Shown here: in pieces, positions 1 to 7,824 of the stretch | How positions within the stretch are numbered: the first letter of the stretch is position 1 | Layout of the letters: each line of letters opens with the position of its first letter | NCBI RefSeq assembly: GCF_000169155.1 | Contig: NZ_AAWL01000005.1 | Span: 62,001 to 126,000 of the forward strand | Origin: Thermosinus carboxydivorans Nor1 | Lineage (GTDB): Bacteria; Bacillota; Negativicutes; Sporomusales; Thermosinaceae | Direction of reading: 5' to 3' | DNA: 64,000 nucleotides | The notes under the pieces: generated by a model | What the model saw: only the letters and a program-made list of their open reading frames with translations | Databases searched by the model: none | What the model was told of the DNA's origin: nothing | Translations under genes and position numbers: made by a program

Positions 1-17
1 ATGAAAATCATGGAAAA

Positions 18-35
18 TTGTGATATACATCACGG
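18..35 (+). promoter_or_regulatory. Crp/Fnr-like operator upstream of hcp
   Basis: The sequence TGTGA-N6-TCAC sits about 70 nt before the hcp start. It matches the general Crp/Fnr half-site arrangement at nine of ten positions. Crp/Fnr-family regulators (HcpR, Dnr, NnrR types) are known to control hcp genes under nitrosative stress, so a redox or NO-responsive regulator is the likely ligand. The regulator gene is not in the window. Confidence 0.5.
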
Positions 36-101
36 CGGGCAATAGCCGGGCGCTTTACAATAGAGACTGTAAAAGCAATATTGCGAAGGAGGAATTATAG
101 C

Positions 102-1400
102 GTGGGTATGTTCTGTTATCAGTGTGAGCAAACGGCCGGCGGTGTTGGTTGCACCAAAGTAGGCGTTTGCGGAAAGAATGAGGATCTTGCCGGTCTCCAG
201 GACACTCTCATCTTCGGACTTAAAGGTATTGCCGCTTATGCCCATCACGCCCGTGAACTCGGTGTGCGCGACGAACAAATTGATGCATTTATGCACGATG
301 CACTATTCTTTACCCTTACTAATGTAAATTTCAATCTTGAACGACACATTGAAATGGTTCTAAAGTGCGGCGAAATGAACTTGCGGGTAATGGAACTCTT
401 AGATAAAGCCCATGTTGCCCGTTACGGTTCGCCTGAACCAACCAAAGTATTTACTGGTCTGAAAAAAGGTCATGCCATCCTGATTACCGGTCATGATCTG
501 CTTGATCTGGAAGAATTGCTCAAGCAAACCGAAGGAACTGGTATTAATGTATACACGCATGGCGAAATGCTGCCTGCCCATGCTTATCCTGAACTGAAAA
601 AATATCCGCACCTGGTAGGCAATTACGGTACGGCATGGCAGAACCAGCGCAAAGAATTCGAAGAATTTCCGGGCGCAATTGTGGTAACGACCAACTGCGT
701 CATGCCGCTCACCGACAAGAATACTTACGGCGACCGCATTTTCACCCGGACTATTACCGGACTGGAAGGTGCTACCCACCTGCCTACCCGTGACTTCTCC
801 GCCGTTATCGCCAAAGCCAAGTCACTGCGGCCAGCCGAAGAAAAAGAAGGCGAGTACACACTGACTACCGGTTTCCATCACAATGCTGTACTTGGCCTGG
901 CTGACAAGATTGTAGAAGCTGTAAAGGCTGGCAAAATCAGACGGTTCTTCCTTGTCGGCGGCTGTGATGGCGCAAAACCAGGCCGCAACTACTACACTGA
1001 ACTTGTCCAAAAAATACCTAAAGACTGTGTCATTCTTACCGTGGCCTGCGGCAAGTACCGTTTCAACCATCTTGATCTGGGCGATATTGATGGCATTCCC
1101 CGTCTGCTTGACCTTGGTCAGTGTAATAATGCTTACTCGGGTATCCAAATCGCCCTGGCATTGGCGAAAGCTTTTAACTGCGGCGTAAACGACCTGCCGC
1201 TGTCGCTTATCCTGTCCTGGTATGAGCAAAAGGCAGTCGCCATCTTGCTGACTCTGCTCTACCTGGGTGTTAAGAACATCCGCATTGGCCCCAGTGCGCC
1301 TGCTTTCCTCACGCCGAATGTCCTCAAACTGCTCAACGAGAAATATGGTCTAAGCCTTATTACAACTCCTGATGAGGATCTAAAGGCTATTTTGGGCTAA
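102..1400 (+). CDS. hcp: hydroxylamine reductase / hybrid-cluster protein
   Basis: Hybrid-cluster (prismane) protein, a cytoplasmic Fe-S enzyme linked to NO and hydroxylamine detoxification. The N-terminus carries the four-cysteine pattern of the conventional cluster (CYQC, then Cys after eight residues and Cys after five). Further cysteines in GGCDGAK, VACGKY and GQCNNAYSG, and the WYEQK motif, fit the ligands of the hybrid 4Fe-2S-2O cluster. At about 430 residues it is roughly 100 shorter than the E. coli or Desulfovibrio type. That matches the short (class III) form, which lacks one helical bundle, rather than a truncation. The GTG start at 102 is chosen because AGGAGG at 87-92 is correctly spaced; ATG at 108 is the alternative. 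It is a single-gene unit ended by a strong terminator. Confidence 0.95.
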   Translation: MGMFCYQCEQTAGGVGCTKVGVCGKNEDLAGLQDTLIFGLKGIAAYAHHARELGVRDEQIDAFMHDALFFTLTNVNFNLERHIEMVLKCGEMNLRVMELLDKAHVARYGSPEPTKVFTGLKKGHAILITGHDLLDLEELLKQTEGTGINVYTHGEMLPAHAYPELKKYPHLVGNYGTAWQNQRKEFEEFPGAIVVTTNCVMPLTDKNTYGDRIFTRTITGLEGATHLPTRDFSAVIAKAKSLRPAEEKEGEYTLTTGFHHNAVLGLADKIVEAVKAGKIRRFFLVGGCDGAKPGRNYYTELVQKIPKDCVILTVACGKYRFNHLDLGDIDGIPRLLDLGQCNNAYSGIQIALALAKAFNCGVNDLPLSLILSWYEQKAVAILLTLLYLGVKNIRIGPSAPAFLTPNVLKLLNEKYGLSLITTPDEDLKAILG

Positions 1401-1410
1401 TAATGAAAAA

Positions 1411-1446
1411 ATTCCCGGCAAAAAGCTTTTTGCCGGGAATTTTTTT
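1411..1446. terminator. bidirectional terminator
   Basis: A perfect GC-rich hairpin (ATTCCCGGCAAAAAG paired with its complement) is followed by T7 on the plus strand and preceded by A-rich sequence that gives a T-run on the minus strand. It can end both hcp and the convergent MoaD-like gene. Confidence 0.9.
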
Positions 1447-1724
1447 CATGTCGACCGTATTCCTAGCAGGATACGGTAAGGACCAGGCGTGCCAGGAGGA
1501 ATAAGAGCAACACGGTCGCCGGGGTTGATTACTGCGTCCAAAGGCTGAGCGCGGCCATTGATAAACAGGGCCTCTACCTGGTCTTTATTAATAGCCAATT
1601 GTTCCAGTAGTTCGTAGCCTGATAAGGGAGCGGAGAGGGGATAGTAATAGGGGAAAGGCCAGCCGCGCTCTTGAAACAGATTCATTAGCCGGGCAAAACC
1701 CCGCAATTCAATCGTGGTTTCCAT
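1446..1724 (-). CDS. MoaD/ThiS-like small beta-grasp protein
   Basis: A 92-residue protein resembling the ubiquitin-like MoaD/ThiS family: N-terminal strand (METTIELRG), a VEALFINGRAQPLD segment and a C-terminal PGDRVALIPPGTPGPYR region typical of the fold. It lacks the C-terminal Gly-Gly needed for adenylation and thiocarboxylate formation and ends in GIRST, so sulfur carriage is doubtful. Start at 1724 is supported by GGGAGG just upstream. It follows the OYE-type reductase gene after 16 nt, so the two are probably one transcript and may act together. Function is unknown. Confidence 0.7.
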   Translation of the reverse strand: METTIELRGFARLMNLFQERGWPFPYYYPLSAPLSGYELLEQLAINKDQVEALFINGRAQPLDAVINPGDRVALIPPGTPGPYRILLGIRST

Positions 1725-1740
1725 AACGCTCGCCTCCCTG

Positions 1741-2829
1741 TTATTTTTCATACCGGCATGCCAAGCCGGCTGGATTAAAACAAGCGTTGCAGGATATGCA
1801 TTTTGCTTTTGCCTGGCCGGCGCAAAGCCGGTGGATGAGATCAGGTTCTTTGATGAAAGGTCGGCTGAGAGCAACCATGTCGGCGTAGCCGTTTTGCAGC
1901 AAGCCTTCCATCGTAGCTGTTGAACGCAAACCGCCTACTAAAATCACCGGAATACGGACAGCTTCTTTTATTGCTCGGGCATCGGCGGCGAAGTATGCCT
2001 CATCCTCTTCGCTACGGATATTCGGGCGCGACATGACGCCTTTGGCCTCACGGATCCCGCCGCTGACCTCGATTGCCGCCGCTCCGAGCCGCTCGAGCAA
2101 GCGGGCCGTGTAGACAACGTCTTCGCGCGTTAAGTAGCCTGGGCCGGAAAGACCGTCGGTACAATTAAGTTTGGCAAGTATGGGGAAATCGCTGCCTACT
2201 GCTGCGCGGCAGCGAGCCATGATTTCTCGGATAATACGGGTGCGGTTTTCGATTGAACCACCCCATTCGTCTTGACGCCGATTGGTATAAGGTGACAAAA
2301 ATTGCGAAAGGCAGTAACCATGAGCGATATGGAGCTGCACGCCGTCACAGCCGGCTTTTTTTGCCCGTTCGGCCGCAGCGACGAATGCGTTAATCAACGC
2401 CCAGATTTCGTCACCGGTTATTTCTCGGGGGGTAATGCCAGTACTCCCGTCAGTGACAGCAGATGGCGCTACCGGTGTTTCACCTTCCGTTAAATCGGGT
2501 GAAGTTTGCCGACCGGCGTGAGAGATTTGCACAATCAGTTTGGCGCCATGGCGGTGCGCCGCTTGAGCCAGCAAACGATAGCCGTCAATAAACCGGTCGT
2601 CATAGATACCGTTTTGGCGAATGCTTGCCCGGCCAAGCGGATGTTGTACATAGGCATGGGCGGTGATAATCATGCCGACGTCGCCGCGGGCTAGGTTTTC
2701 ATAAAGTTCTACTTGGGCTTCAGAAATTCGTCCGTCTTCATGACCCAGCCAGTCCTGAGTGGCCGAGCGGACAAAGCGGTTTTTTACCGTCAGGCTTCCG
2801 ATAGTAAAGGGAGTAAACAAAATGCTCAT
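1741..2829 (-). CDS. NADH:flavin oxidoreductase (Old Yellow Enzyme family)
   Basis: A 362-residue FMN-dependent TIM-barrel reductase of the OYE/2,4-dienoyl-CoA reductase group. It shows the family N-terminus (LFTPFTIGSLTVKNRFV), the QISHAGRQ loop, the substrate-binding HIAHGY with the following SPYTNRRQDEWGGSIENR block, and the phosphate-binding VGGLRS region. The C-terminus keeps a CxxCNxC cysteine cluster like that holding the 4Fe-4S in longer dienoyl-CoA reductases, but the FAD/NADH domain of those enzymes is absent. The start at 2829 has AGGAGGT correctly placed. The substrate cannot be told from sequence; activated alkenes are the usual class. It heads the minus-strand pair with the MoaD-like gene. 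Confidence 0.88.
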   Translation of the reverse strand: MSILFTPFTIGSLTVKNRFVRSATQDWLGHEDGRISEAQVELYENLARGDVGMIITAHAYVQHPLGRASIRQNGIYDDRFIDGYRLLAQAAHRHGAKLIVQISHAGRQTSPDLTEGETPVAPSAVTDGSTGITPREITGDEIWALINAFVAAAERAKKAGCDGVQLHIAHGYCLSQFLSPYTNRRQDEWGGSIENRTRIIREIMARCRAAVGSDFPILAKLNCTDGLSGPGYLTREDVVYTARLLERLGAAAIEVSGGIREAKGVMSRPNIRSEEDEAYFAADARAIKEAVRIPVILVGGLRSTATMEGLLQNGYADMVALSRPFIKEPDLIHRLCAGQAKAKCISCNACFNPAGLACRYEK

Positions 2830-2948
2830 AATGACCTCCTTGATATCTTTATTTTTGTGAGTGAAAAAAAGACTTGCCGGCATGTAGCCGAGAGAGGAAG
2901 TAAGGAGCAAGAAAACGAAATTAGTGAGAAAAGAAAGAGGGGTGTGAC

Positions 2949-3210
2949 ATGAGTACGATCACCAGTGCCCGTGAACGGGCCGGACAGAATTTCAAGGAAG
3001 GGTATAACTGTGCTGAAGCGATTTTGCGGGCCTTCCGGGACATGCTGGATCTCGAGCTCAGTGATGCAGCCATCCGTATTGCATCCGGATCCTCACCCCT
3101 TTGACACCCGGGAGCACTTGCGTAACTGCCTGAAGATTACGGGCGTAACGGCAAGCTTATTAGAAGAATTCTTGCGGGAAAAAGAACTTATGCCGGGCGT
3201 AACAAACTAA
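2949..3210 (+). pseudogene. C_GCAxxG_C_C family protein, internally deleted remnant
   Basis: The ATG at 2949 opens a reading frame whose first 45 residues (AGQNFKEGYNCAEAILRAF and the LSDAAIRIASG helix) match the start of the C_GCAxxG_C_C redox-protein family, but it stops after 51 codons. The tail of the family (DTREHLRNCLKITG and a C-terminal helix) continues in another frame to 3210. The central glycine/cysteine core is missing, so an internal deletion with a frame change has destroyed the gene. AGAGGGG precedes the start. It is divergent from the OYE operon. Confidence 0.75.
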
Positions 3211-3920
3211 AAAATTCTTGTCAAAAGGTGACCGTTGCGGCGCAGCCAGCTTTGTTCCGTCTGGTAGTCGGGGAGGTGCTTGGTAACGATTTGCCAAAAT
3301 CGCTCGGAATGATTTGGGACTAAAAGGTGACAAAGTTCATGGACTACCAAATAATCAATAACCTTGGGCGGGGCCATAATCATGCGCCAATTGTACGATA
3401 TCGTTCCCCGTGATGAACAACTTCCCCAGCGGGTTTTCTGATCACGGAGGGTAATGCGCGTAGGCTGGACGCCGATCCGTTTTGCCCAATGAGCAGTACG
3501 CTCGGTAAGTATGATTCGTGCTCGCTCAAGATACCATTGCTTTAAAATTTCCTGACAACTAGCCGCCTGTTCGGAGCATCCGTGAATGATAATGCGGTCG
3601 TGTTCCAAGGTTACTTTTGCAGGGGTGCCATCAGACAATGAATAAATTGGATAACTTTGGCCCAGATAGAGAATTGGTACTCCTGCTTCTACCGTACGAT
3701 TGACCGGACATTCGGCGATATTCGCGAGCCGGGCCGATTGCTGCACGATCCACCTGGCCTTGGTACACAGTATTTTTTCCAGATAAGCTTGCGAACAGCA
3801 GGTCGGAGCGGTTATTTCAACAACATACGGAGAAACCATCTTTAACTGCACCGTTTTACGGCGTTTGCTATATGTTACCGTGTAAGTTATCGTTTGTCCG
3901 GTAAGAGTAATCTGCGGCAT
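3207..3920 (-). CDS. YgjP-like (DUF45) metallopeptidase-domain protein
   Basis: A 237-residue protein of the YgjP/DUF45 family. It has an N-terminal beta-rich segment with SKRRKTVQLK and the conserved TRWGSCSSRGTISYNWRM block. The zinc-binding helix VVHELCHLLVPNHSERFW supplies HExxH and a third ligand. Family members resemble SprT/WSS1-type proteases but no substrate is established. The ATG at 3920 is preceded by a weak AAGGTG. An upstream ATG at 3971, with GGAAGG, would add 17 residues and cannot be excluded. It converges with the C_GCAxxG_C_C remnant, overlapping its end by 4 nt. Confidence 0.85.
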   Translation of the reverse strand: MPQITLTGQTITYTVTYSKRRKTVQLKMVSPYVVEITAPTCCSQAYLEKILCTKARWIVQQSARLANIAECPVNRTVEAGVPILYLGQSYPIYSLSDGTPAKVTLEHDRIIIHGCSEQAASCQEILKQWYLERARIILTERTAHWAKRIGVQPTRITLRDQKTRWGSCSSRGTISYNWRMIMAPPKVIDYLVVHELCHLLVPNHSERFWQIVTKHLPDYQTEQSWLRRNGHLLTRIF

Positions 3921-4014
3921 GCTTTCACCTTTTTTGAGGGAATATATATTGGAATTAGTCATTTTATGCATTGTTTCCTTCCAAACTAACCGGCTCAATT
4001 TTATCACTAATCTC

Positions 4015-4043
4015 TTGACAATAGGGCGTAACCGTGCTATTAT
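4015..4043 (+). promoter_or_regulatory. sigma-70-type promoter of tRNA-Leu(CAA)
   Basis: A perfect TTGACA -35 at 4015-4020 and TATTAT -10 at 4038-4043 are separated by 17 nt. They lie about 30 nt before the tRNA. Confidence 0.85.
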
Positions 4044-4073
4044 ACATAATGTCCATTGCACAACTGAATTCAT

Positions 4074-4159
4074 GCCGGAGTGGCGGAACGGCAGACGCAG
4101 CTGACTCAAAATCAGCCGGGGATTTCCCCGTGGGGGTTCAAGTCCCTTCTCCGGCACCA
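4074..4159 (+). tRNA. tRNA-Leu (CAA)
   Basis: An 86-nt class II tRNA with a 7-bp acceptor stem (GCCGGAG/CTCCGGC), a long variable arm, a T-arm with GGTTCAAGTC and an encoded CCA. The anticodon loop CTCAAAA gives anticodon CAA, which reads UUG. Confidence 0.95.
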
Positions 4160-4169
4160 CTTATTCATA

Positions 4170-4203
4170 AAACTCCGAGGCTTGTACCTTGGAGTTTTTT
4201 TAT
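4170..4203 (+). terminator. terminator after tRNA-Leu
   Basis: The hairpin AAACTCCGAGG/CCTTGGAGTTT is followed by a run of T. Confidence 0.85.
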
Positions 4204-4283
4204 TTGGGCCATGCGCAGCCACGAGGACAAGGCAGTGACGGTAAGGTATAATGATGATATAAAAACGTAAACCGGGGAGGACG

Positions 4284-5519
4284 ATGATGCAACGCATTTC
4301 TTGGTTATCTGTATTATTGGCGATATTTGTTCTTCTAGATATGGGAAGTTATTCCAGCGCTGCGGCGGCAGCAGCCAAAGTAAGGCTTGGGGTGGAAAAC
4401 ATTGAGCACTACATGTATTTGTTTCAAGGAAAAAGGGTAGGGCTGATAACCAACCATACGGGTATTGATAGCAACTTTCGGAGTACGGTGGATATCCTAA
4501 ACGAAAAAACCAATTTGGTCGCACTCTTTGCCCCTGAGCACGGCATTCGCGGCAACGTTCCGGCTGGAGCTGCCGTTGGTTTCTATACGGACGAGCGAAC
4601 GGGGGTAACGGTGTATAGCCTTTATGGCGCCACCAAGAAACCAACACCGGAAATGCTGGCGAATGTGGACGTTCTGGTCTTTGACATTCAGGACGTAGGC
4701 GCCCGGTTCTATACATATATTTACACCATGGCCTATGCCATGCAGGCTTGCAGCGAGTTGGGCAAGACTTTCGTGGTTTTGGATCGCCCTAATCCGGTAG
4801 GAGGAGTGCAAGTGGAGGGAAAGGTGTTGGAACCTGAATTTCAGTCTTTTATCGGCTTATATCCCATACCGATACGCCACGGTATGACGGTAGGGGAATT
4901 GGCGCAGCTGTTTAACAGTGAGTTTGGCATCAATTGCGATTTGCATGTCGTTAAGATGACGGGATGGCGGCGCGACATGCTTTATGATGAAACCGGCCTT
5001 CCCTGGGTTATGACTTCTCCGAACATGCCAACGGTCGACACTGCCCTTGTCTACAGTGGTATTGGCATATTTGGCGGAACGAATATCTCGGAAGGGGTAG
5101 GAACCACCCGGCCTTTCGAGTTGGTAGGCGCACCTTGGTTGGATGCCCAAGAGCTGGCCGACCGAATGAACGCCCAGCACTTGCCGGGGGTTATTTTCCG
5201 GCCGGCTTATTTCACCCCCGCTTTTTCCAAGTATAAGGGACAAGTATGCGGCGGCGTACAAATCCATGTCGTGGACCGGAAAGCCTACAAGGCCGTCCGA
5301 ACCGGGCTTGCGCTTTTATATACTATTATAGAGCTAAGCGGCGATAAATTTAGCTTTAACGCCCCGTACCGCGAAGGCAGCAAGCCTAATATTGATTTGG
5401 CCACTGGGGACGACTCGTTGCGCTTGGGACGCTACACGCTCGATGAAATAATAGCCGCTTGGGATGCGGAAGCAGAGCAGTTTCGCCAATTGGCTAAACC
5501 ATATTTGCTTTATGAATAA
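4284..5519 (+). CDS. namZ: exo-beta-N-acetylmuramidase NamZ-like (DUF1343)
   Basis: A 411-residue secreted protein of the DUF1343 family, whose characterised Bacillus member NamZ (YbbC) removes MurNAc from the non-reducing end of peptidoglycan fragments (GH171). An N-terminal signal peptide of about 27 residues is visible, followed by the family core: KRVGLITNHTGID, FAPEHGIRG, VFDIQDVGARFYTYIYTM, VLDRPNPVGG, PIRHGMTVGELA, TSPNMPT and GTNISEGVGTTRPFE. GGGGAGG precedes the ATG; a second ATG follows immediately. It probably acts in cell-wall recycling in the periplasm. No obvious operon partner. Confidence 0.9.
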   Translation: MMQRISWLSVLLAIFVLLDMGSYSSAAAAAAKVRLGVENIEHYMYLFQGKRVGLITNHTGIDSNFRSTVDILNEKTNLVALFAPEHGIRGNVPAGAAVGFYTDERTGVTVYSLYGATKKPTPEMLANVDVLVFDIQDVGARFYTYIYTMAYAMQACSELGKTFVVLDRPNPVGGVQVEGKVLEPEFQSFIGLYPIPIRHGMTVGELAQLFNSEFGINCDLHVVKMTGWRRDMLYDETGLPWVMTSPNMPTVDTALVYSGIGIFGGTNISEGVGTTRPFELVGAPWLDAQELADRMNAQHLPGVIFRPAYFTPAFSKYKGQVCGGVQIHVVDRKAYKAVRTGLALLYTIIELSGDKFSFNAPYREGSKPNIDLATGDDSLRLGRYTLDEIIAAWDAEAEQFRQLAKPYLLYE

Positions 5520-5861
5520 GCAAAAATGGTTTTTAATATTGTTAGGGAAAAAGGGGCGTCCCTGGCTTAGCGTATGATTTTTTCGATCCCGTAGTATTAG
5601 GCTACCAGTGAAATGACAGTTACAGGAATGGCAGCATAGAGCAGTGATGCTCATGCCGCGCAGGCTACAGCCAGCCAGTTCGGCGGTGAACGCAGCAGCC
5701 GAAACTCACGCATTCCCACTTTTCCAATCGTATAGTTGCCAGCCCCAATTAACATCCAGAGAGTGTTTCGATTAAACGTTTATTGTTCGGGAAATTGACA
5801 AGGTATAAGCAGCCGTTTCCAGGGAATAATTCTAGGAAAAAGAAGGAATGGAGGGTTTTTT
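5520..5861. other. intergenic region of about 340 bp
   Basis: No recognised RNA or promoter pair stands out. The only coding-like signal is a degenerate minus-strand frame described separately. Confidence 0.5.
5597..5755 (-). pseudogene. possible remnant of a short membrane protein
   Basis: From ATG 5755 the minus strand reads 34 codons, with IGAGNYTIGKVGMREF and RSPPNWLAVAC, to a TGA at 5651-5653. The same frame then continues for 17 hydrophobic codons (SLLYAAIPVTVISLVA) to TAA. The pattern suggests a small membrane protein interrupted by one stop. No ribosome site precedes the ATG, so it is more likely a decayed fragment than a gene. No family recognised. Confidence 0.25.
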
Positions 5862-6224
5862 GTGACAACTAAAATGACGCGTATACCCGTCAAGCGCATC
5901 CTGTTTGACAGTCGCACTCCTGACGGCAACAATACGTTTGAGTTCACCATCGACTGCGGCGCTGTTTATTTTGGCGCAGTATACGACGGTGACGGCAGCT
6001 TGCTGACTATTGACCAATACTTTTATACGGACAACTTTTCGCGTGACGATTTAAATGCGGTGGTGGCTGAAGATCAATTGTTAGCAGTGGACGACAGCGA
6101 TTTTCCTACCAAAACTTATCTGTTAACAAAGGGTATTGCCGGCAATGAATGGCTGCGCTTTCATGCCGTTGTCCCCCGCGAAATTGATCCTGACTATTTT
6201 TACCAAAAATATGTGGGCGAGTAG
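5862..6224 (+). CDS. hypothetical protein
   Basis: 120 residues from a GTG start with GGAGGG six nt upstream. It is acidic and soluble-looking with no signal peptide or membrane segment, and appears alpha/beta with a repeated aromatic/Asp pattern (VYFGAVYDGDGSLLTIDQYF). A terminator-like hairpin follows at once, so it is probably monocistronic. I do not recognise the family. Confidence 0.65.
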   Translation: MTTKMTRIPVKRILFDSRTPDGNNTFEFTIDCGAVYFGAVYDGDGSLLTIDQYFYTDNFSRDDLNAVVAEDQLLAVDDSDFPTKTYLLTKGIAGNEWLRFHAVVPREIDPDYFYQKYVGE

Positions 6225-6230
6225 CTTCGA

Positions 6231-6251
6231 CCGGTGCACACCGGCTTTTAT
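6231..6251 (+). terminator. probable terminator
   Basis: A short CCGGTGCACACCGG hairpin is followed by a T-rich stretch just after the hypothetical gene. Confidence 0.55.
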
Positions 6252-6311
6252 TTTGGGAAAAGCGCAATATTTAGCAATAATATGGAATTTTTTGATAAAT
6301 ATGGAAATTGA

Positions 6312-6451
6312 TACAATATTTTAAAAAGTATTAAAGGGAGAACCCAGTAGTAAGCGTAGTTTTTTGTCGAAAAAGAGAGAACCCATAGATTAAGCAAAAT
6401 ACGAATTTAGTATTTGAATGGTATGCAATTTCGACAGCATACCATTTTTTT
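6312..6451 (+). ncRNA. possible short RNA or attenuated leader before the PAS kinase
   Basis: A TACAAT -10-like box at 6312-6317 is followed by two related blocks, AAAGGGAGAACCCAGTAG (6333-) and AAAGAGAGAACCCATAG (6372-). A 10-bp hairpin, AATGGTATGC/GCATACCATT, with a T-run comes next at 6417-6451. This resembles a short transcript ending in an intrinsic terminator, or an attenuator for the kinase gene that starts 123 nt later. No known RNA family recognised. Confidence 0.35.
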
Positions 6452-6574
6452 GCAAGTAAAATGTCGTATTTTTACGAAAACTATTTGGTTTATCATGGCA
6501 GGAAATACATTTATTTACAAGAATTCTAATCATCACCTTAATAGCATTGGATATTTTAAAGGGGATGACGACTT

Positions 6575-7711
6575 GTGTATTCTGCTGAAGCTCCTCAAAA
6601 TAAAATCGTATACTTAAATAAAGAGGATGAATATAGTGACTACTTTGAAAACGTGAAAACAGGAATTTTATTTTTGGACGACCAACTGCGAATAAAAAAC
6701 CTCAATCGCGAGGCGGAGAAACTCTGTGGCGTTGATCGCACGGCGGTATTGGGAAAGCGGTCTGACCATGTTTTCCGCCATTATGGTGAAAAGTTTCTGC
6801 GCATTTTTTCTTTGTCTGAGTATGATGATCTTTATACCACTAGCCTGAAATTGAAGATTAAGGATCAAATAACTTATCTCCACATTGATGCTTTAAAATT
6901 GCGGGATTCGGCTGGCGGCATAAGCGGGATGATTGTTATCATGCAAGATGTCTCGGCGGTTCGCGCGGCTATCAAGCAAATTCAAACAACGCAGATGCTC
7001 ATGTCCTTAGGCGAACTAGCTGCCGGGGTGGCTCACCATGTTCGAACGCCTCTAACAACTATCAGCGGCTATCTCCAGGTTATGCTGAACCGCCTAGATA
7101 ATGATCAGTATACCGTTCGGCGCGAAATCCTTGAAATGCTGCTTGACGAAGTTAGCTATATAAATAAAGTTGTCAAAGAGTTGGTTTTATTTGCCAAACC
7201 GCAAATCCAAAAACAGCCGTGGGTTAATCTCAATCGGCTGTTGGAAGAGGCGCTGCGTCTGACTTTTAAGCAGCTCGGCGGCGAAAATATCGTTATCGAT
7301 AAGCAACTGGCGGAAAACTTGCCGCAGATTTGTGCCGATGGCAATATGCTTAAGCAAGCTTTTATCAACATTATGCAAAACGCAATTGAAGCGATGCCGG
7401 AAGAAGGAGTATTAAGTTTGAAGTCGTGGCTCCACGCTGATCTTAATATGCTTGTCGTGGCCATTGCCGACACCGGCCCGGGAATTCCGCCGGAAATTCT
7501 GTCACGGGTTTTTGAACCATTTTATACTACCAAACTGGACCGGATGGGACTGGGGCTGCCGATAGCCCATCGCATTATCGCCGAACATGGCGGGTTTATC
7601 AATATCAATTCTGAAAATCAAGGCACCCGCGTTCATGTATACCTGCCTATAACTGATGACCGTGTACGTCATCTAACGGTAGTGCATCAGCAAATTTTAA
7701 ACTTACAATAA
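6575..7711 (+). CDS. PAS-domain sensor histidine kinase
   Basis: A 378-residue soluble kinase: a PAS domain (about residues 22-130), a HisKA dimerisation domain with H154 in GVAHHVRTPL, and a HATPase domain with N-box QNAIEAM, G1 DTGPGIP, F-box FEPFYTTK and G2 GLGLPIA. It has no membrane segments, so it senses an internal signal, as Spo0A-phosphorelay kinases of sporulating Firmicutes do. The residue after the phospho-acceptor histidine is His instead of the usual Glu/Asp. The GTG start has AAGGGG upstream. No response regulator is adjacent, so it is an orphan kinase. Confidence 0.9.
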   Translation: MYSAEAPQNKIVYLNKEDEYSDYFENVKTGILFLDDQLRIKNLNREAEKLCGVDRTAVLGKRSDHVFRHYGEKFLRIFSLSEYDDLYTTSLKLKIKDQITYLHIDALKLRDSAGGISGMIVIMQDVSAVRAAIKQIQTTQMLMSLGELAAGVAHHVRTPLTTISGYLQVMLNRLDNDQYTVRREILEMLLDEVSYINKVVKELVLFAKPQIQKQPWVNLNRLLEEALRLTFKQLGGENIVIDKQLAENLPQICADGNMLKQAFINIMQNAIEAMPEEGVLSLKSWLHADLNMLVVAIADTGPGIPPEILSRVFEPFYTTKLDRMGLGLPIAHRIIAEHGGFININSENQGTRVHVYLPITDDRVRHLTVVHQQILNLQ

Positions 7712-7717
7712 CTGTCA

Positions 7718-7747
7718 GGGGACCGGAAATTTTTCGGCCCTTTTTTT
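7718..7747 (+). terminator. terminator of the PAS kinase gene
   Basis: The imperfect hairpin GGGaCCG/CGGCCC with a 9-nt loop is followed by T7. Confidence 0.75.
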
Positions 7748-7824
7748 GCGTTGTCTCTTTGTCATAGGCCAAAGGTCTCTCTCATATATGATACTGTTAT
7801 AAAACAGTAAAGAAGGGATGCCTG

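Noticed and set aside
1741-2910. Longer OYE protein starting at 2910
   Set aside because: The extra 27 residues precede the family N-terminus, and AGGAGGT is positioned for ATG 2829.
5651-5653. Selenocysteine codon in the short minus-strand frame
   Set aside because: There is no ribosome site and no evident SECIS-like hairpin; decay is simpler.
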